A stretch of 64,000 nucleotides of DNA from Siphonodentalium dalli (Eukaryota; Mollusca; Scaphopoda; Gadilida; Siphonodentaliidae). Below the pieces are notes generated by a model. It ran no database searches and was not told the origin of the DNA. It was given only the letters and a program-made list of their open reading frames with translations. Below, in pieces: positions 33,200 through 43,919 of the stretch. Within the stretch, counting starts at the first letter, position 1. Every line of letters starts with the position of its first letter. The stretch is from positions 45,613,549 through 45,677,548 of the forward strand of contig CP136067.1 in assembly GCA_032622095.1 (NCBI GenBank). Direction: 5' to 3'. A program made the position numbers and the translations under genes.

Positions 33200-33375
33200 T
33201 CACATGCAGGTGCCTAATAATAGTGATGGTGGTTGATTTAGGCTGAAAATAATAACAGTGATGGCAATTTCACACAATACAAAGCATATGTCTCAATGAC
33301 AAATAGTAGTGATCGTTCGGAATTTTCTCCGAAATTAATAATCGTGCTGACACTATTTTTAGGCTCCTGGATATA
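33200..33375. mobile_element. TA-type MITE, short form (single minisatellite unit)
   Basis: The left end 'actcacatgcaggtgcctaa' and right end 'actatttttaggctcctgga' match those of the element at 26,302-26,842. The interior has only one 'gatggtgg..atttaggctga' unit and the shared 'tagtgatcgtt.ggaattttct' and 'ttaataatcgtgctgac' segments. Confidence 0.8.
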
Positions 33376-34574
33376 TTGGCAAGCATGCCATAGATCAGGA
33401 TGCATTCAATTTAATCATCCAAGATGTCGATTGACACGATATAATTATTTCCATTCAAAACTTGCGTGGTTGGGTCTATAGAGTACATGTGTAATCCTGC
33501 ACATATATACATATATACTATAGGGACTTCAGTTGTTCAAGCTATTCAAATATATAATAATATTATTGCAATCTCATTAATACATTATTAGAATTGTTTC
33601 TTCAATTATTATTAATTGGGACATTCATTTTTCCCAAATAAGAATTTACGTGGGTGATTCCGCATGACGTCACTGACCTCTCCTAACCAATCCCCTGTCT
33701 TGGCATATGATACGTCAAAGGTGTAAATACGGTGAAGTGGCCAATCGATGGCGATTTATCAAAGCTGTATTATTTTTGCATTAACCCACTCCCTGCCGAT
33801 CATTTAGTAGGAAATTCCTGGATAACTGGTGCTGTCCGAACGTAACCCACTGTCCGAAGGTATCATACTTTATACACTAGACTAATTATAAATTTAGTAT
33901 TCCCCTCAAGGGACTTTCATGAAATTTGTGCAGAAATATTCGTTGGTGGGAATTGTTCAAATCATGGGGATGTTTGAAAACAATTCTAACGTCGCACGTC
34001 AAGTATAATATAGTTATTGTTTGTTTGGTTATGCTTTTACGTCGTTTTAGCCGTCAGGCCACATCAAGACTGAGAAAACTATCAGAATTAAGCGAAGCAA
34101 CTTTGTATAGACATAACGGTGAATTGGTCTCAAATGAAACCAAATATATAAAAATAAAAACACGCAAAATCAGAGCGAGAGTGCCCGCGACTGGGGTCGA
34201 ACCATTAAGAAACTGGCTATCATGTTAACACATAAAACAGAATATAAAAAAGATCAATACTGCTTTGAGAACAGCAAAGATATAAAACCTGCATAAAATT
34301 TATCATCAAACATAAATAATTTAATTCAACAAGACAAGATATTTTAAGTAGCTGTCAAACAAGCATCCTAAATGATTGATATGATATTTATAATATCTGT
34401 TGAATCTGGCGAGAATCTTAGTAAATTAATCAAGTTGACAATCGAGTGGTACGCGGTATACTAGTTAGGTGAGCCTGCGCCCACATGCCGGCCGCTCCCC
34501 ACTCATTATACAAGGTGTCCCCTTCCTTCCAAGTGGACAGTTTATCGTTAAACATCATAGTGAACTTTTAACCT
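33376..34574. other. Mostly unannotated; possible tRNA-like fragment
   Basis: A plus-strand frame at 33,926-34,228 has no recognisable domain. Its 3' end, 'cgcgactggggtcgaacc' (34,187-34,204), reads on the minus strand as a tRNA T-arm/B-box ('ggttcgacccc'), so a SINE or tRNA relic is possible. No A box is found. Confidence 0.35.
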
Positions 34575-35185
34575 CAACCTGACATTATTAAAACTTTTGA
34601 CAGATTTTGGAGATTTCTGTTTGGAACAATGTAATCTATTCCCTTAGTTGGTTTTGTAGCCAATGGTAAAACTTCAGGAGCTGTATCCATTGCCTGTGAG
34701 ACATGTTCTGGAACATGAGTAATATCATCCTCTTGAACTTGGGTTGCTAGTGATATACTGACAAGTTTTGTTTGACTCTATGTCTGAGTGCCGGCATCAA
34801 CATACTTTTTTTTCTAGAAACGGCAGCTGAGCATGCGACTTGAGCAATTGATGGTCTGGTACCAAATATTTTCTTAGCATCTATATGTGATAAATGTTTT
34901 TCAGCCTTACATCTTTGTATCTTGAATTCATAGTCCCATATGGGACATGAACGATCCATTGCAGCATGTGAACCTTGACATTTCGAAACTTTTTTAGGAT
35001 TTGTACAATCCTTATGATCATGACCAGAAACAGAACAGCGTGCACAAATGGTTTCTTTACTTTTACAATGTTCCTGGCCATGGCCATATCCCTGGGATTT
35101 AAAATGTCGTAATGGATTTGTAACATAGGTACTTTTATCTACCTTCATATACCCAACTTTCAATGTGACGGACTTCTGTAACTCA
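34575..35185 (-). pseudogene. LINE ORF1 (zinc-knuckle gag-like) fragment
   Basis: On the minus strand the frame reads 'VTLKVGYMKVDKSTYVTNPL' and then a knuckle region. The second knuckle 'CARCSVSGHDHKDC' is an intact C-x2-C-x4-H-x4-C. The first, 'HFKSQGYGHGQEHC', has lost its first two Cys (now His and Ser). 'CPIWDYEFKIQRCKAEKHLS' and 'HIDAKKIFGTRPSIAQVA' follow, as in nucleic-acid-binding ORF1 proteins of jockey/CR1/I-type LINEs. A stop at 34,747 is followed by a frame-shifted continuation to about 34,575. The upstream part stops matching near 35,185. No RT is adjacent, so it is an isolated fragment. Confidence 0.72.
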
Positions 35186-36829
35186 ATTATGTGCCAACTC
35201 CGCCAATATTTCTTATTCCGAATAATCAGGCTATATAGCTCTGCTACTATTCAATGTCTTGTGATGAGTAACCAACACTGCTATTTGTGTAATAGTTAAC
35301 AACAACAGAGCACCATATTGAACTTTCTTTGAACATTAAATCAAAAGAGAGCCACTTATTGGCCCAGTCCTGATTGGTTTGACTGATTTCAATTGTCCAG
35401 CAATGCTTTGTAGCGTTTTATCAAAGAAAAAGATAGAAGGTCATTTCACATGTGGGTCAAAGCCAAGAACCAAGTGAGTCACCATTCTTATGATCGCGAT
35501 GCATTGTTTTTTGTTTGAGTTACCATACGAAAAGCAAAAAATTGACAACTAGCTCAGCAGCCGCTGTGGACTACCCTTGGTATTCTGGTCGGACCAAAGA
35601 CTAGTACATAACTGAAGCGGTGACTCGTTTAGCCACTGCATACAGTAACACCCCGGTACCTCTCTACAGTGAGTCGGGTGCACAATACAGGATTCAACAA
35701 TCACCTGGACGAACACAAAAGAGACCGGAGATAACAGAAACATCTTACATGAACAAAAACCAAACAATACTTCAAACAGACGAGCAATACAACATGTAAC
35801 AATTGAATCCGAAACAGTGGAAAGGAGTTACTAGCCGATTGTTTGAGCCTGCTCAACTCTACAATCACCCGTCTTGAAGAGACGTAGGACCAAAGAGGAC
35901 CATGAGCTAAGTCGTATCCACATGTCGATGCCTCACGTGATACGACCGCCCTAGTACCCCCCAGGACTCACACACCACACCTCACAGAATGCACCCCACG
36001 GCAAACCGGGAGCCACATTATGGGATTTTTACCTTTCGCAGTGGGGCGGTAGGCCTATTCTACCCAGGCCCACACCGGGGATAATATATTGATCTTTGCC
36101 GAAAAGTATTGGTATGTAGTACAATGACTATACTCGTGCGTAATACCCATGATCGATGTTGTACAGAAGTTATCAACAAACTATTTCTTCTCAGACGTGT
36201 CATGATTTCACGCCACATCATTACGAATAGTAATTTCTGACATTTGTTGACGGCGAAGTTTGTGTTCACAATCTAAACCTCTATATAGTAAGGCTGGAGG
36301 GGTCAGGTTACTACGTTTTCAGATTTTTGCAGCTTTCGTCTGCTATAGTAAGTTTAGCAATCCCACTAGAAAGAAGAACTCTTATATAGTTAATTATATT
36401 GTCAAAATTGTGGGAAAGTATATCCTACCTAGGTTGCGCATAAGAATTAGCATTCATAACCGGACGTACTACATGTATGTCGACAACATCTCTCTGCTCC
36501 AAGAAATTAATAATTGTAGCAGAATACATGTACAAACATAATATAAATGATACATATGATATAATAATAAACCATATATAGATCCCCACAATTGAGTTGA
36601 GGAAGGAGATACTATTACTTGCACGAGATAGACCCTCGAGTCTCACCAAATGGAATTTCCGACCCGAGGTATCTAACTCCAGGTCGCTCTCTCACACTGA
36701 AAGAGTCAACCCCAGTAAAGAGATATCACCCAACGAAAAAGAAAGGCAACAGTTATTGAACATAGATGTATACTGATTTTACTCTATTCTAATATTACAA
36801 TGATATCCGCTTTATTATTTGTATGAAGA
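35186..36829. other. Unannotated sequence
   Basis: A GC-richer stretch at 35,620-36,070 lacks coding signal or recognised repeats. The rest is AT-rich. Nothing can be supported. Confidence 0.5.
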
Positions 36830-36834
36830 ATTTT

Positions 36835-37290
36835 TTTAAGAATTGATGTGCCTAATAAATTTAAATGAAGTCCACCATCCTTTCTTGCACACATTGACCG
36901 ATCTGGAATCCCAAACTTTCAAAAAGGGTGTCCAAATGTAACATGTTGGCAAATTTCTCGTAATTTTATATTAACTAAGATTACCCTATCCTTGGTAAGG
37001 TCGTAGTCACAGGGTCTAGGCAGAATGTAGGACATTATTATGTCAACATTCAAATCCTTGAAGAACTCCGATGAGGTTGCCAATGTTAGGAATATCATTG
37101 GTGCATATATGGATTAGCATACAATCAAAGGCTCGAATGAATGTCTTGTTTTTCTGAATGAATGCCGTTAAAAAGTCGATTCTGTCACATCTAAGACTCA
37201 CAATAGGTCCCGTCAATATCTGATATATACTTAACAATAGAATCTCCCAATAGATAAATGATCTTCCCTTTACCTGCAATTAAATCAAAA
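36835..37290 (-). pseudogene. SGNH/GDSL hydrolase-like domain
   Basis: Three blocks of the SGNH fold are legible across frameshifts. Block I is 'IIYLLGDSIVKYI' (37,280-37,240) with the catalytic Ser in GDS. Block III-like is 'MLIHICTNDIPNI' (37,125-37,085), where the usual Gly before T/N-D is Cys. Block V-like is 'ARKDGGLHLNLLGTSI' (36,890-36,842) with the Asp and His of the catalytic set. Such domains hydrolyse ester bonds. In retroelements their role is unclear, possibly membrane association or RNA chaperoning. Confidence 0.7.
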
Positions 37291-38059
37291 CTTATTTAAA
37301 GCAGAAGCCATCATTTTAGAGTCTGAGAGTTTATCAGATTGTGAAAATACCAAATAGGCTTTATAGATCAGAAATACCAATTGGGAACCCATATTGTAAG
37401 AACTCTATGAACTGTGTATCAGCATATTCTGCTAACTGATTTTTGATGAAAGATATATTTAGCCTTGAGTAAATAGTGATTTTACACCCTGTAACATTGG
37501 AACAACTAGAAGCAGTGACCAGTTGATTAGTCTCAATACAAAATTGCTTGGGAGGACTTTGACTAAGAGTGTTCTGATTACACCGGCTCTCAAATGTCTC
37601 TTGTTGAGAACAAACCTCACTGCTGGTGTGTACATGTGCCTGTTTATGACTTCTGGAGGTAAAGAATGTTCAATGGTATCAATTGGTATAGAATATTGTT
37701 GCCCTCTCTATACTAAGGCATCACATGCTTCATTTATATTACAATCTTGAGCTGATACTGTTATATCATTAACAGTTAATTCCTCATAATTGGTTATAAA
37801 CAATGTAATATATTCAACAGTTAATTCTTCATCAGTCCCTGATTCACAATTGAATGACATGTTTGTATCACTTAGTTCCCAATCAAATTCTGAATCACTC
37901 TCCCACTCACTTGTTGAATTATTTGTTTCATATTTATCAGTGTACCGGTATAGGCAGTAGTAGATTTTACAAAATGATCCACAGAATAAGAAATTTGATC
38001 AGATATATCATTCAGCTCAAGATCTACTGGAACATCTGTATTGCATGAAATGAGTCATT

Positions 38060-38262
38060 TGTTACCAAAGTATGGGCACGCGGAAGTACTTTCATGGTGT
38101 GTTAGTTGGGTTTTCTCTTTATTGAGACAAGTTGCATAGAGGTGAAGAACTGCATGTGGAACATGATTGATAGTTTTAAAATGGGCTGAGGATTCATTAC
38201 ACTTTGCTTCTGAACATCAGGGCAAAACCATTTGTAATTTGAACTGTTACTGTTGGCCGTAC
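38060..38262 (-). pseudogene. Cys/His zinc-finger region of the gag-like protein
   Basis: Two overlapping frames joined by a one-base shift give 'YKWFCPD' followed by 'KCNESSAHFKTINHVPHAVL' and then 'HLYATCLNKEK' and 'SACPY'. The order C, C, H, H-x-C-like pair, C matches a finger I remember from repetitive coral and mollusc gag-like proteins. The pairing of ligands is inferred. Confidence 0.4.
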
Positions 38263-38873
38263 CTGTACTGGTATTATATTTGAAAAATGTGAAGATCTAG
38301 TTATCTTTTTTTACCCCAAGGCTGCCTGGCAGAACCGGTAAATAATGATACCTCAATATCTGCCGGATTGTCGGACCAACTATTCTGACCATATCCAATT
38401 ATCCTGATCCAGGTAGCATAAAACCGCAATAGGGATTTCCAATCATATAACTCGTAGTAGTATGATAACGTTTTCAATAGGTCTAACCTACCATTCTTTC
38501 TGTGGTATCCTTAGTGGTTGAAATTATTACTAATTAATCCGCAACAAGTTGATTGAATGTTAATTGATTGCATTCAATATCTTTAGTGATAAATTCAAGT
38601 TGTAACATAGTGTATGGGCAACGTTGTGGTTTTTTAATATGTAATCTGACATTGGAATCAAGACCTGATTTGACTTTTCTTTTTGGCTTAGAAAAAGTAT
38701 GTTCGTCACTAGAACTACTCTCATTCTCACTTTCGGGTGAATCAAATAAATTTAACTGTCTTTGGCTTTTTTCCTAGAATATTTGTCTTTTCTAAGCTTG
38801 TTTGTGTCTATTTTACCTGTTTTCTTTTCAGCGAGGGCACCGAGCTGTCGCATCCTCTGTTTCTTTTTCAGCA

Positions 38874-39779
38874 TTAGGCCAAAGCGAAAAATAGGCATGT
38901 TTCCACTCCCATCCATAACAAAAAAACAGGGGCGGGGGGGGGGGGGGGGGGGGGGGGGGGTGGCTTTTCACTTTTGTTTTTTTTTTCACTTTATTTTTTC
39001 GCGGGGAAATTCAAATATCATATTTGTGCTATCTTTCTAATAATTATGTCATTTATGACAAAAGGTGTTGCAGTGGGGAACCTTTGTCATTTTGTTTCTG
39101 CCTTGCGCCATCTGTATGCATTTAAAAAACTTAAGTGCCAACACGCTGCTGGCACTTGTTTGGGACGACATGTTGACACTATTTCCCGGATGTTGGCAAA
39201 ATTGTTTTAGATCTTCCGGTAAATATACACTCCGGCTTCCGTTCGGTAAATTACCGTAGGCCTATATCATCCGGTTGTTACAGTCCGTTCTTTTCAGACA
39301 CCGTTGGAAGTTTTGGGACAGATGTATTCTTTGCGATTGCGTTCGCGTAAATATTGTATAGCATTATTTTGCCGGTATATTTGGGCATGTCGTTAGTTGA
39401 CGTACATTAATAATGCGGTCATAAACTCATCACCCTAATGCCGCCATGGAGCTTCATTTTACAGTGTGTCTGAAAACCACGTGCGCGTTTGTTTTTGTTT
39501 ACAATCTGTTGCTATATCGGTCACAACACGGAATTTTATTGTCAGTGGGTCGATTTAATAACCAAATAAGGAGACAATTTTAGTATGCTCGTTTATGTGA
39601 GAGGTCTATATATAACAATATAAATAGTGTAGTATTAATTCACGTGGAAATAGTAAATACATCGTATTTTATTTTTCGGGATTTGGAAAATAAATAAAGT
39701 GAGTTTCGTCGGGGGGGGGGGGGGTTGAGGTGGGGCGGGCTGGGGAGTGGAAACATGCCTATTTTTCGCTTTGGCCTTA
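38874..39779. mobile_element. Harbinger-type MITE (TTA duplication) inserted in the gag-like ORF
   Basis: TTA at 38,874-38,876 and 39,777-39,779 flank 34-bp near-perfect terminal inverted repeats that start GGCCAAAGCGAAAAATAGG and end TTTCCACTCCC. Similarity continues more loosely inward (a G run, then 'ctcactttattt' and 'cggg(g)aaatt'). There is no coding capacity. TTA duplication plus GG-start ends point to PIF/Harbinger. Removing the element and one TTA makes the interrupted frame continuous: codons read GAA AGA TAT GTA | ATG CTG AAA AAG across the junction. Confidence 0.9.
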
Positions 39780-40062
39780 CATATCTTTCTTTCTCTTTTT
39801 CTGTCATTCTTCTGGTCGCCATAAGAGTTTCATATTCAGCTTTTAAACAGCACATTAATTTTTCTAGGTCCTCCAGTTTGCTCTCACTGACACCATCAAT
39901 TTGTTTAACAAATGGCTCACTGCCGGAGTCTGACGATTCACTGGAGTTTGATTCGGTACAATCCTCATCTGCATCAAAACCATTTTCGTCAAGTTTATTG
40001 TAGTTGATGGGTTTTCTTGAACGTTTATAATTCTCCGTTAAGGCCATTCTAGATGTCAACAT

Positions 40063-40266
40063 TCTATCAAAACATCAATAAATCATTCTTCGGAAGAATG
40101 TTTATTTATACTATATATTTATTTATACTCGTCAAAATCAAAATGGCGCTGCCTCTTATTTATCAAAATCGATATGTAGAGCATCGATCAAAAGTCAAAT
40201 TTCAAATGAAATTATCAGGAAAAACATACCGACGTAATTAACCTATTTTTACAACTCGACGCGTCA
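40063..40266. other. Upstream flank of the gag-like ORF
   Basis: A small hairpin ('cattcttcggaagaatg') lies at about 40,085-40,101. No other feature is visible. Confidence 0.4.
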
Positions 40267-40659
40267 GTGCTAAGTGTTCTATCTGCATTTTTGTGAAAAA
40301 TGAGTTTTTGGTATCGTTTGAATCGGCTTGTCATATCTCGGATTTGATGGTTCGTGTCAATGTAAAACGTCATGCAAAATTATATTAACAACAAATATCA
40401 CTAATTTGTGAGTGCTAAACTGTATGTGCTCAACGAATGAAACCCATCTAATCAGACCACGTGATTGAAACTACATCGCTATAGTTTGTTGGACTAGCAT
40501 GTGCTCGAAATGGTAATTTTTCTCCGTTAGAACACATACAATGTATTTAAATACCTTCATATATATGTTTTTCGTATTCGTTACAAGTTGTATGTCTGTA
40601 GTTGTTGTATTATTGAATACGAGGATTTTCGGCCGGCGCGCAGATAGAACACTTTAGCA
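40267..40659. mobile_element. Possible MITE with ~20-bp TIRs
   Basis: The left end 'tgctaagtgttctatctgc' (40,267) and the complement of 'gcagatagaacactttagca' (ending 40,659) match with one single-base gap. A target duplication is not evident. No reading frame is conserved inside. Confidence 0.65.
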
Positions 40660-40869
40660 TGAACACAGTGGGCATCTTACATTTGGATATTTGGGCTATA
40701 TTGCAGATATTTACATGGACCAAATATGAGTTATTAAAGGGGCACATTTATGTGTTTCCCGAACTGAACCCATCCACTAATATGTTGAGAAAATCAATTT
40801 ATAATAAAAATCTGACACATGAAGGTGTTTAGTCTTGTGACAATTTAATGTGATAATTTTAGTTTGAGG

Positions 40870-42335
40870 TCGCCACAGAACTAAGAGATGATGATTGTTT
40901 ATTTGTATAATATTTACAAGCTTATGACAATGGTGATAATAAACAAACAAAAATGATATTTTACAGGAGCGACATGGCCCAGATGGGCCGTCTTCCTGTC
41001 GCCCCTACGTATACAAACATGAAGTGGCAACCAATGAAGTGAAATGATAATGAAAAGGATAGAATGTAGTTCATAATTGACAAATAAAGTATCCAAACCA
41101 CTTATGGGATGCATCTACATGTTTATGTGTTAATACATATGTATTGGTTGTATTCATGGGCTTATATTAAATATGTCACTAATGATGGGGGTATGGCCGA
41201 GGCTGTTTCGAATATTTACTGGTTAAGAAAATAATGGCTTCCGATTATTAAATGCATTGAGAGATCGTTGTTGCTGAAGCAAGTATTTGTTTCAGGTTAT
41301 CGAGGAATTCATATATCGATATGTAGGAAGCAAGTTCTCGTTTCGTCCAGCCAAAATGTTAAGGTGAACATACCAGACTGAATTACAATGACTACAATGA
41401 TGGGATGATTAGGGGTCAATGCTCTATTAAGCCACTTTACAGTCTTGACAAAATGAGTTGTTGCATTTATCTTTTGTTGCATATTGCGATAAATATTTGT
41501 TTTTCAATTCTTTTTTAAATCTATTTCGAAATCTGATATTTTTGAGATTTTTATCCAATGAGTTCCATATGCACGGAAACGCGTGTTTGGGTAATATAGA
41601 AGTAAAAGTCGTCCTCGGGGTTACTGCTTTCAAATTTCCAGCTTGTCGAGTATTAGCCTTTGTATATTCAAACGAATTATCAAATGATTTCGGAAGATTT
41701 CCTTTTGTCCAATCAAATACAATTTAACCGATTGTAACCGATACATGTCATAAAATTTCAGAATCTTTTCTATGCGAAATATGGGCTCTGTGTGGCTTCT
41801 ATACGTTCTGTTTGCCATGATACGGATGGTTTCTTTCTGTTGTTTGAAAATAATATTTCCAGTGTCAGCATGACCGCAAATTGGCAACCCATATATGAGA
41901 TGACTGTGGATTAGAGAAAAGTATAAGGTTTTCAAACAGTTTTTGGGAAGTATACGTTTTATGTGATATTTGAAGGTGAGATTTTCATCAATATTAATTC
42001 CGAGGAATTTCATATATTATTCCGGTCTAACGTTTCCAATTCGTGTTAGTGGCTCGTTGTTCAGTTTTATTTTAAGAATATTCCATTTAAAGTCATTATT
42101 AGTTGGGTGTAGTAACTTGTACTTACTTTTTATTATATCAATAACCAATTTATTGCTACAACACCAATTGTGAACTTTTTTCAATTCTGAATTAACTTGT
42201 TTTTCAATTTGGCGGTGGTCATTTCCAGAAATATGGAGGGTTGTGTCATCTACAAATGAAAGTATATTCAAACACGTGCTATTGGGCATATCGTTGACGT
42301 ATATGAGAAAAAGTAGCGGTCCTAAAATAAATATG
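40870..42335 (-). mobile_element. CR1/jockey-like LINE, third copy, 5'-truncated
   Basis: On the minus strand the frame opens abruptly at about 42,335 inside RT block 'LGPLLFLIYVNDMPN', followed by the catalytic 'SFVDDTTLHISG' (FVDD) and 'VHNWCCSNKLVIDIIKSKY'. It continues with 'MKFLGINIDENLTFKYHI', 'LIHSHLIYGLPICGHA' and 'HTEPIFRIEKIL', and ends with 'FPCIWNSLDKNLKN' near 41,540. The order and wording parallel the LINE at 9,232-12,185 at moderate identity, so they are related subfamilies. Two stops separate three frames. The 5' boundary is sharp at 42,335. The 3' UTR contains the stem-loop at 40,968. Confidence 0.85.
40968..41003 (-). other. 3' UTR stem-loop of the LINE
   Basis: 'gcgacatggcccagatgggc' then 'cgtcttcctgtcgc' folds with outer gcgaca/tgtcgc and inner ggccca/tgggcc pairs. 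It is the counterpart of 9,325-9,362, where the inner stem differs but still pairs. Confidence 0.65.
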
Positions 42336-42510
42336 CATGCCTCCGCCCATACCCCGGCACCATACCGTTCTCCACGACAAAACGCCCGCAAAACCATACC
42401 GCGCAAACCCGCCAGCGCATGAACGTACCCTTAGGCATAATTATGTGCAATCAAATGGTTGACAATATATCTATTTTTTTTCTCTCACACCTGTGTGTGG
42501 ACATTATTCC
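42336..42510. other. Unannotated sequence
   Basis: A CpG/CCG-rich stretch at 42,335-42,425 abuts the LINE truncation point. No gene is recognised. Confidence 0.4.
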
Positions 42511-42941
42511 TTAAAGGTACTCAATCCGACCAGACGCCCCCAACCAACTACCCCTCCGGCCCGGGGGGGGGGGGGGGTAAACAATATTCGAGTCGAGGAA
42601 CCCATACATCAAAGCCCAGAGCGACCCGACATCGACGCTCAAAGCCCCCGACCCCACTGCCCGCATGGCAGAACCCGCCGGCCAAACGGACGGCCCCGCA
42701 GACAAAGATGGACAACTACAAAATCAAGTGGCTATTATTACCACTTGATTTAGAGCCCTCCATCCCCATCCACAAGACGGCCCGTCCGACAGGCAAGCTC
42801 CGCCCCACAAACAATAGAAATCGCAAAACCCAAACATCGACATCCAAACACTCCGAGCCCCGACCCGAACCAAACACTCTCCAGCCCCGAAGCCAAAGAA
42901 ACAGCATATTAGTAGCGTCCGATCGGACTGAGCACCTTTAA
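42511..42941. mobile_element. TTAA-flanked MITE, 'AGGTRCTCARTCCGA' family
   Basis: TTAA at 42,511-42,514 and 42,938-42,941 flank inverted ends AGGTACTCAATCCGACCAGA and the complement of AGGTGCTCAGTCCGATCGGA. A 12-bp G run and an internal palindrome ('aaatcaagtgg'/'ccacttgattt', 42,721-42,752) are inside. It is Pro/Arg-rich in every frame because of its CCN composition; those frames are not genes. The TTAA duplication suggests piggyBac-type mobilisation, but the ends differ from the CCCTTT family. Confidence 0.82.
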
Positions 42942-43409
42942 AATAAACAGAGGACTGTTACACTCCGCCTGTAAATTGTTCCTACATGCAGGTCGTTGTA
43001 TCTGGTCGATCTAGCGGATCCAAAGCGATTGGCTGCTTTATCCCGTCTTTGTGTTATTTAGCGTAAGTGGGTCAATTGGACGGGTATCAATTGAGGTAGC
43101 CTGACCTCTGTCCGAGTGTTCGACATTTATATTGTGCCACAGAGAGCCGAGAATTTCGTGCGTTCGATGCGTATGGCATGAGTGTGTCTGGTTTTTTGGC
43201 CATGCAGTGAATTCTCTGTGTTTATTCAACAGCGACAATTTCGAGGACAATTGTCACGGGTGCTGGATGTTCTCATTTTGTTATATTGCTGCCAGTTTTC
43301 ACAGAAAAGGGACACACGGAGAGTTATAGTTGTCAATTTTGAGATAGATTTATTGTGCTGATTTGCAGTCGGATTAGTAAGTTCCTATAGCGTTATGCAT
43401 GTCCATGTG
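42942..43409. other. Unannotated flank of the 9.1-kb element
   Basis: No supported gene. Sequence 'tcatagcgttatgcatgtcc' leads into the left terminal repeat of the large element. Confidence 0.4.
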
Positions 43410-43471
43410 CCAGGTCTGGCACTTTTGCCAATTGCTGTATGTACGCCAATCGGCGTATATACCTCTATCGA
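43410..43471 (+). repeat. Left terminal inverted repeat (62 bp)
   Basis: It pairs with 52,424-52,485, differing only at the base before TATCGA (C here, G in the complement of the right end). It contains 'acgccaatcggcgtatatac', the core that recurs in the subterminal array. Confidence 0.92.
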
Positions 43472-43919
43472 CATATAAAACTGAGAGACGCATCACATAT
43501 CAGCTCAGTTTTATGGGAAATTTGCAATAACCATGAATTTCCGCAACACGTCGTCTGGTTCTAGGCTTAGTGTGCAGGTTCATAATCACAACTAGACGCA
43601 AAATACGTAGGGAAAAAGGGAACTTTCATGCGGCGAAGCGAATCGACTGTTCGTTGAAAAGCTGTTTTCATATGCACGCTGACCCGAATGTGTGATAAAA
43701 CGTGATTATTACCAAATTTACAGATTCCAAAGAGCATCTTGATAGCATCTCAGCAAGAAGCGGCCATAGCTGTAACCAGCAGTGAAGAAGAGACTCGTCG
43801 TTGATTGGCTAAAACAGGTAGGAAAATGTTTTATTAATTAAATTGCTTACACAGTAGGTTTTCTCAACTTACGGAAAGCCGATTCGACAAAAACATAGGT
43901 CAATTTCTCAATTTCAAGC
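43472..43919. promoter_or_regulatory. Left subterminal region of the transposon
   Basis: Unique sequence between the TIR and the 94-bp array. A donor-like 'aaaacaggtagg' near 43,810-43,822 could belong to a 5' UTR exon. No TATA box is identified with confidence. Confidence 0.3.

Larger units (their letters stand above)
36830..40062 (-). mobile_element. Decayed retroelement with coiled-coil/acidic gag-like region, zinc finger and SGNH hydrolase
   Basis: Minus strand, 5' to 3': ATG 40,062 or 40,047 ('MALTENYKRSRKPINYNKLD'), an acidic Ser tract, and a coiled-coil-like 'SKLEDLEKLMCCLKAEYETL'. A MITE then interrupts the frame; beyond it come a Lys-rich region, a second acidic Ser stretch ('ENESSSSDEH') and 'KKPQRCPYTMLQLEF' with 'LTFNQL'. 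A Cys/His finger (38,260-38,060) and a SGNH/GDSL hydrolase domain (37,290-36,835) follow. Gag-like proteins of this order, and SGNH hydrolases, are known from Ngaro/DIRS-type tyrosine-recombinase retrotransposons; an SGNH-type esterase also occurs in CR1/L2 ORF1. No RT or recombinase was found here. Many frameshifts make it a pseudogene. Confidence 0.6.

Noticed and set aside
42459-42941. 160-codon Pro/Arg/Lys-rich frame (and its overlapping frames)
   Set aside because: It coincides with a TTAA-flanked MITE and comes from its CCN-rich composition; all frames are open for the same reason.
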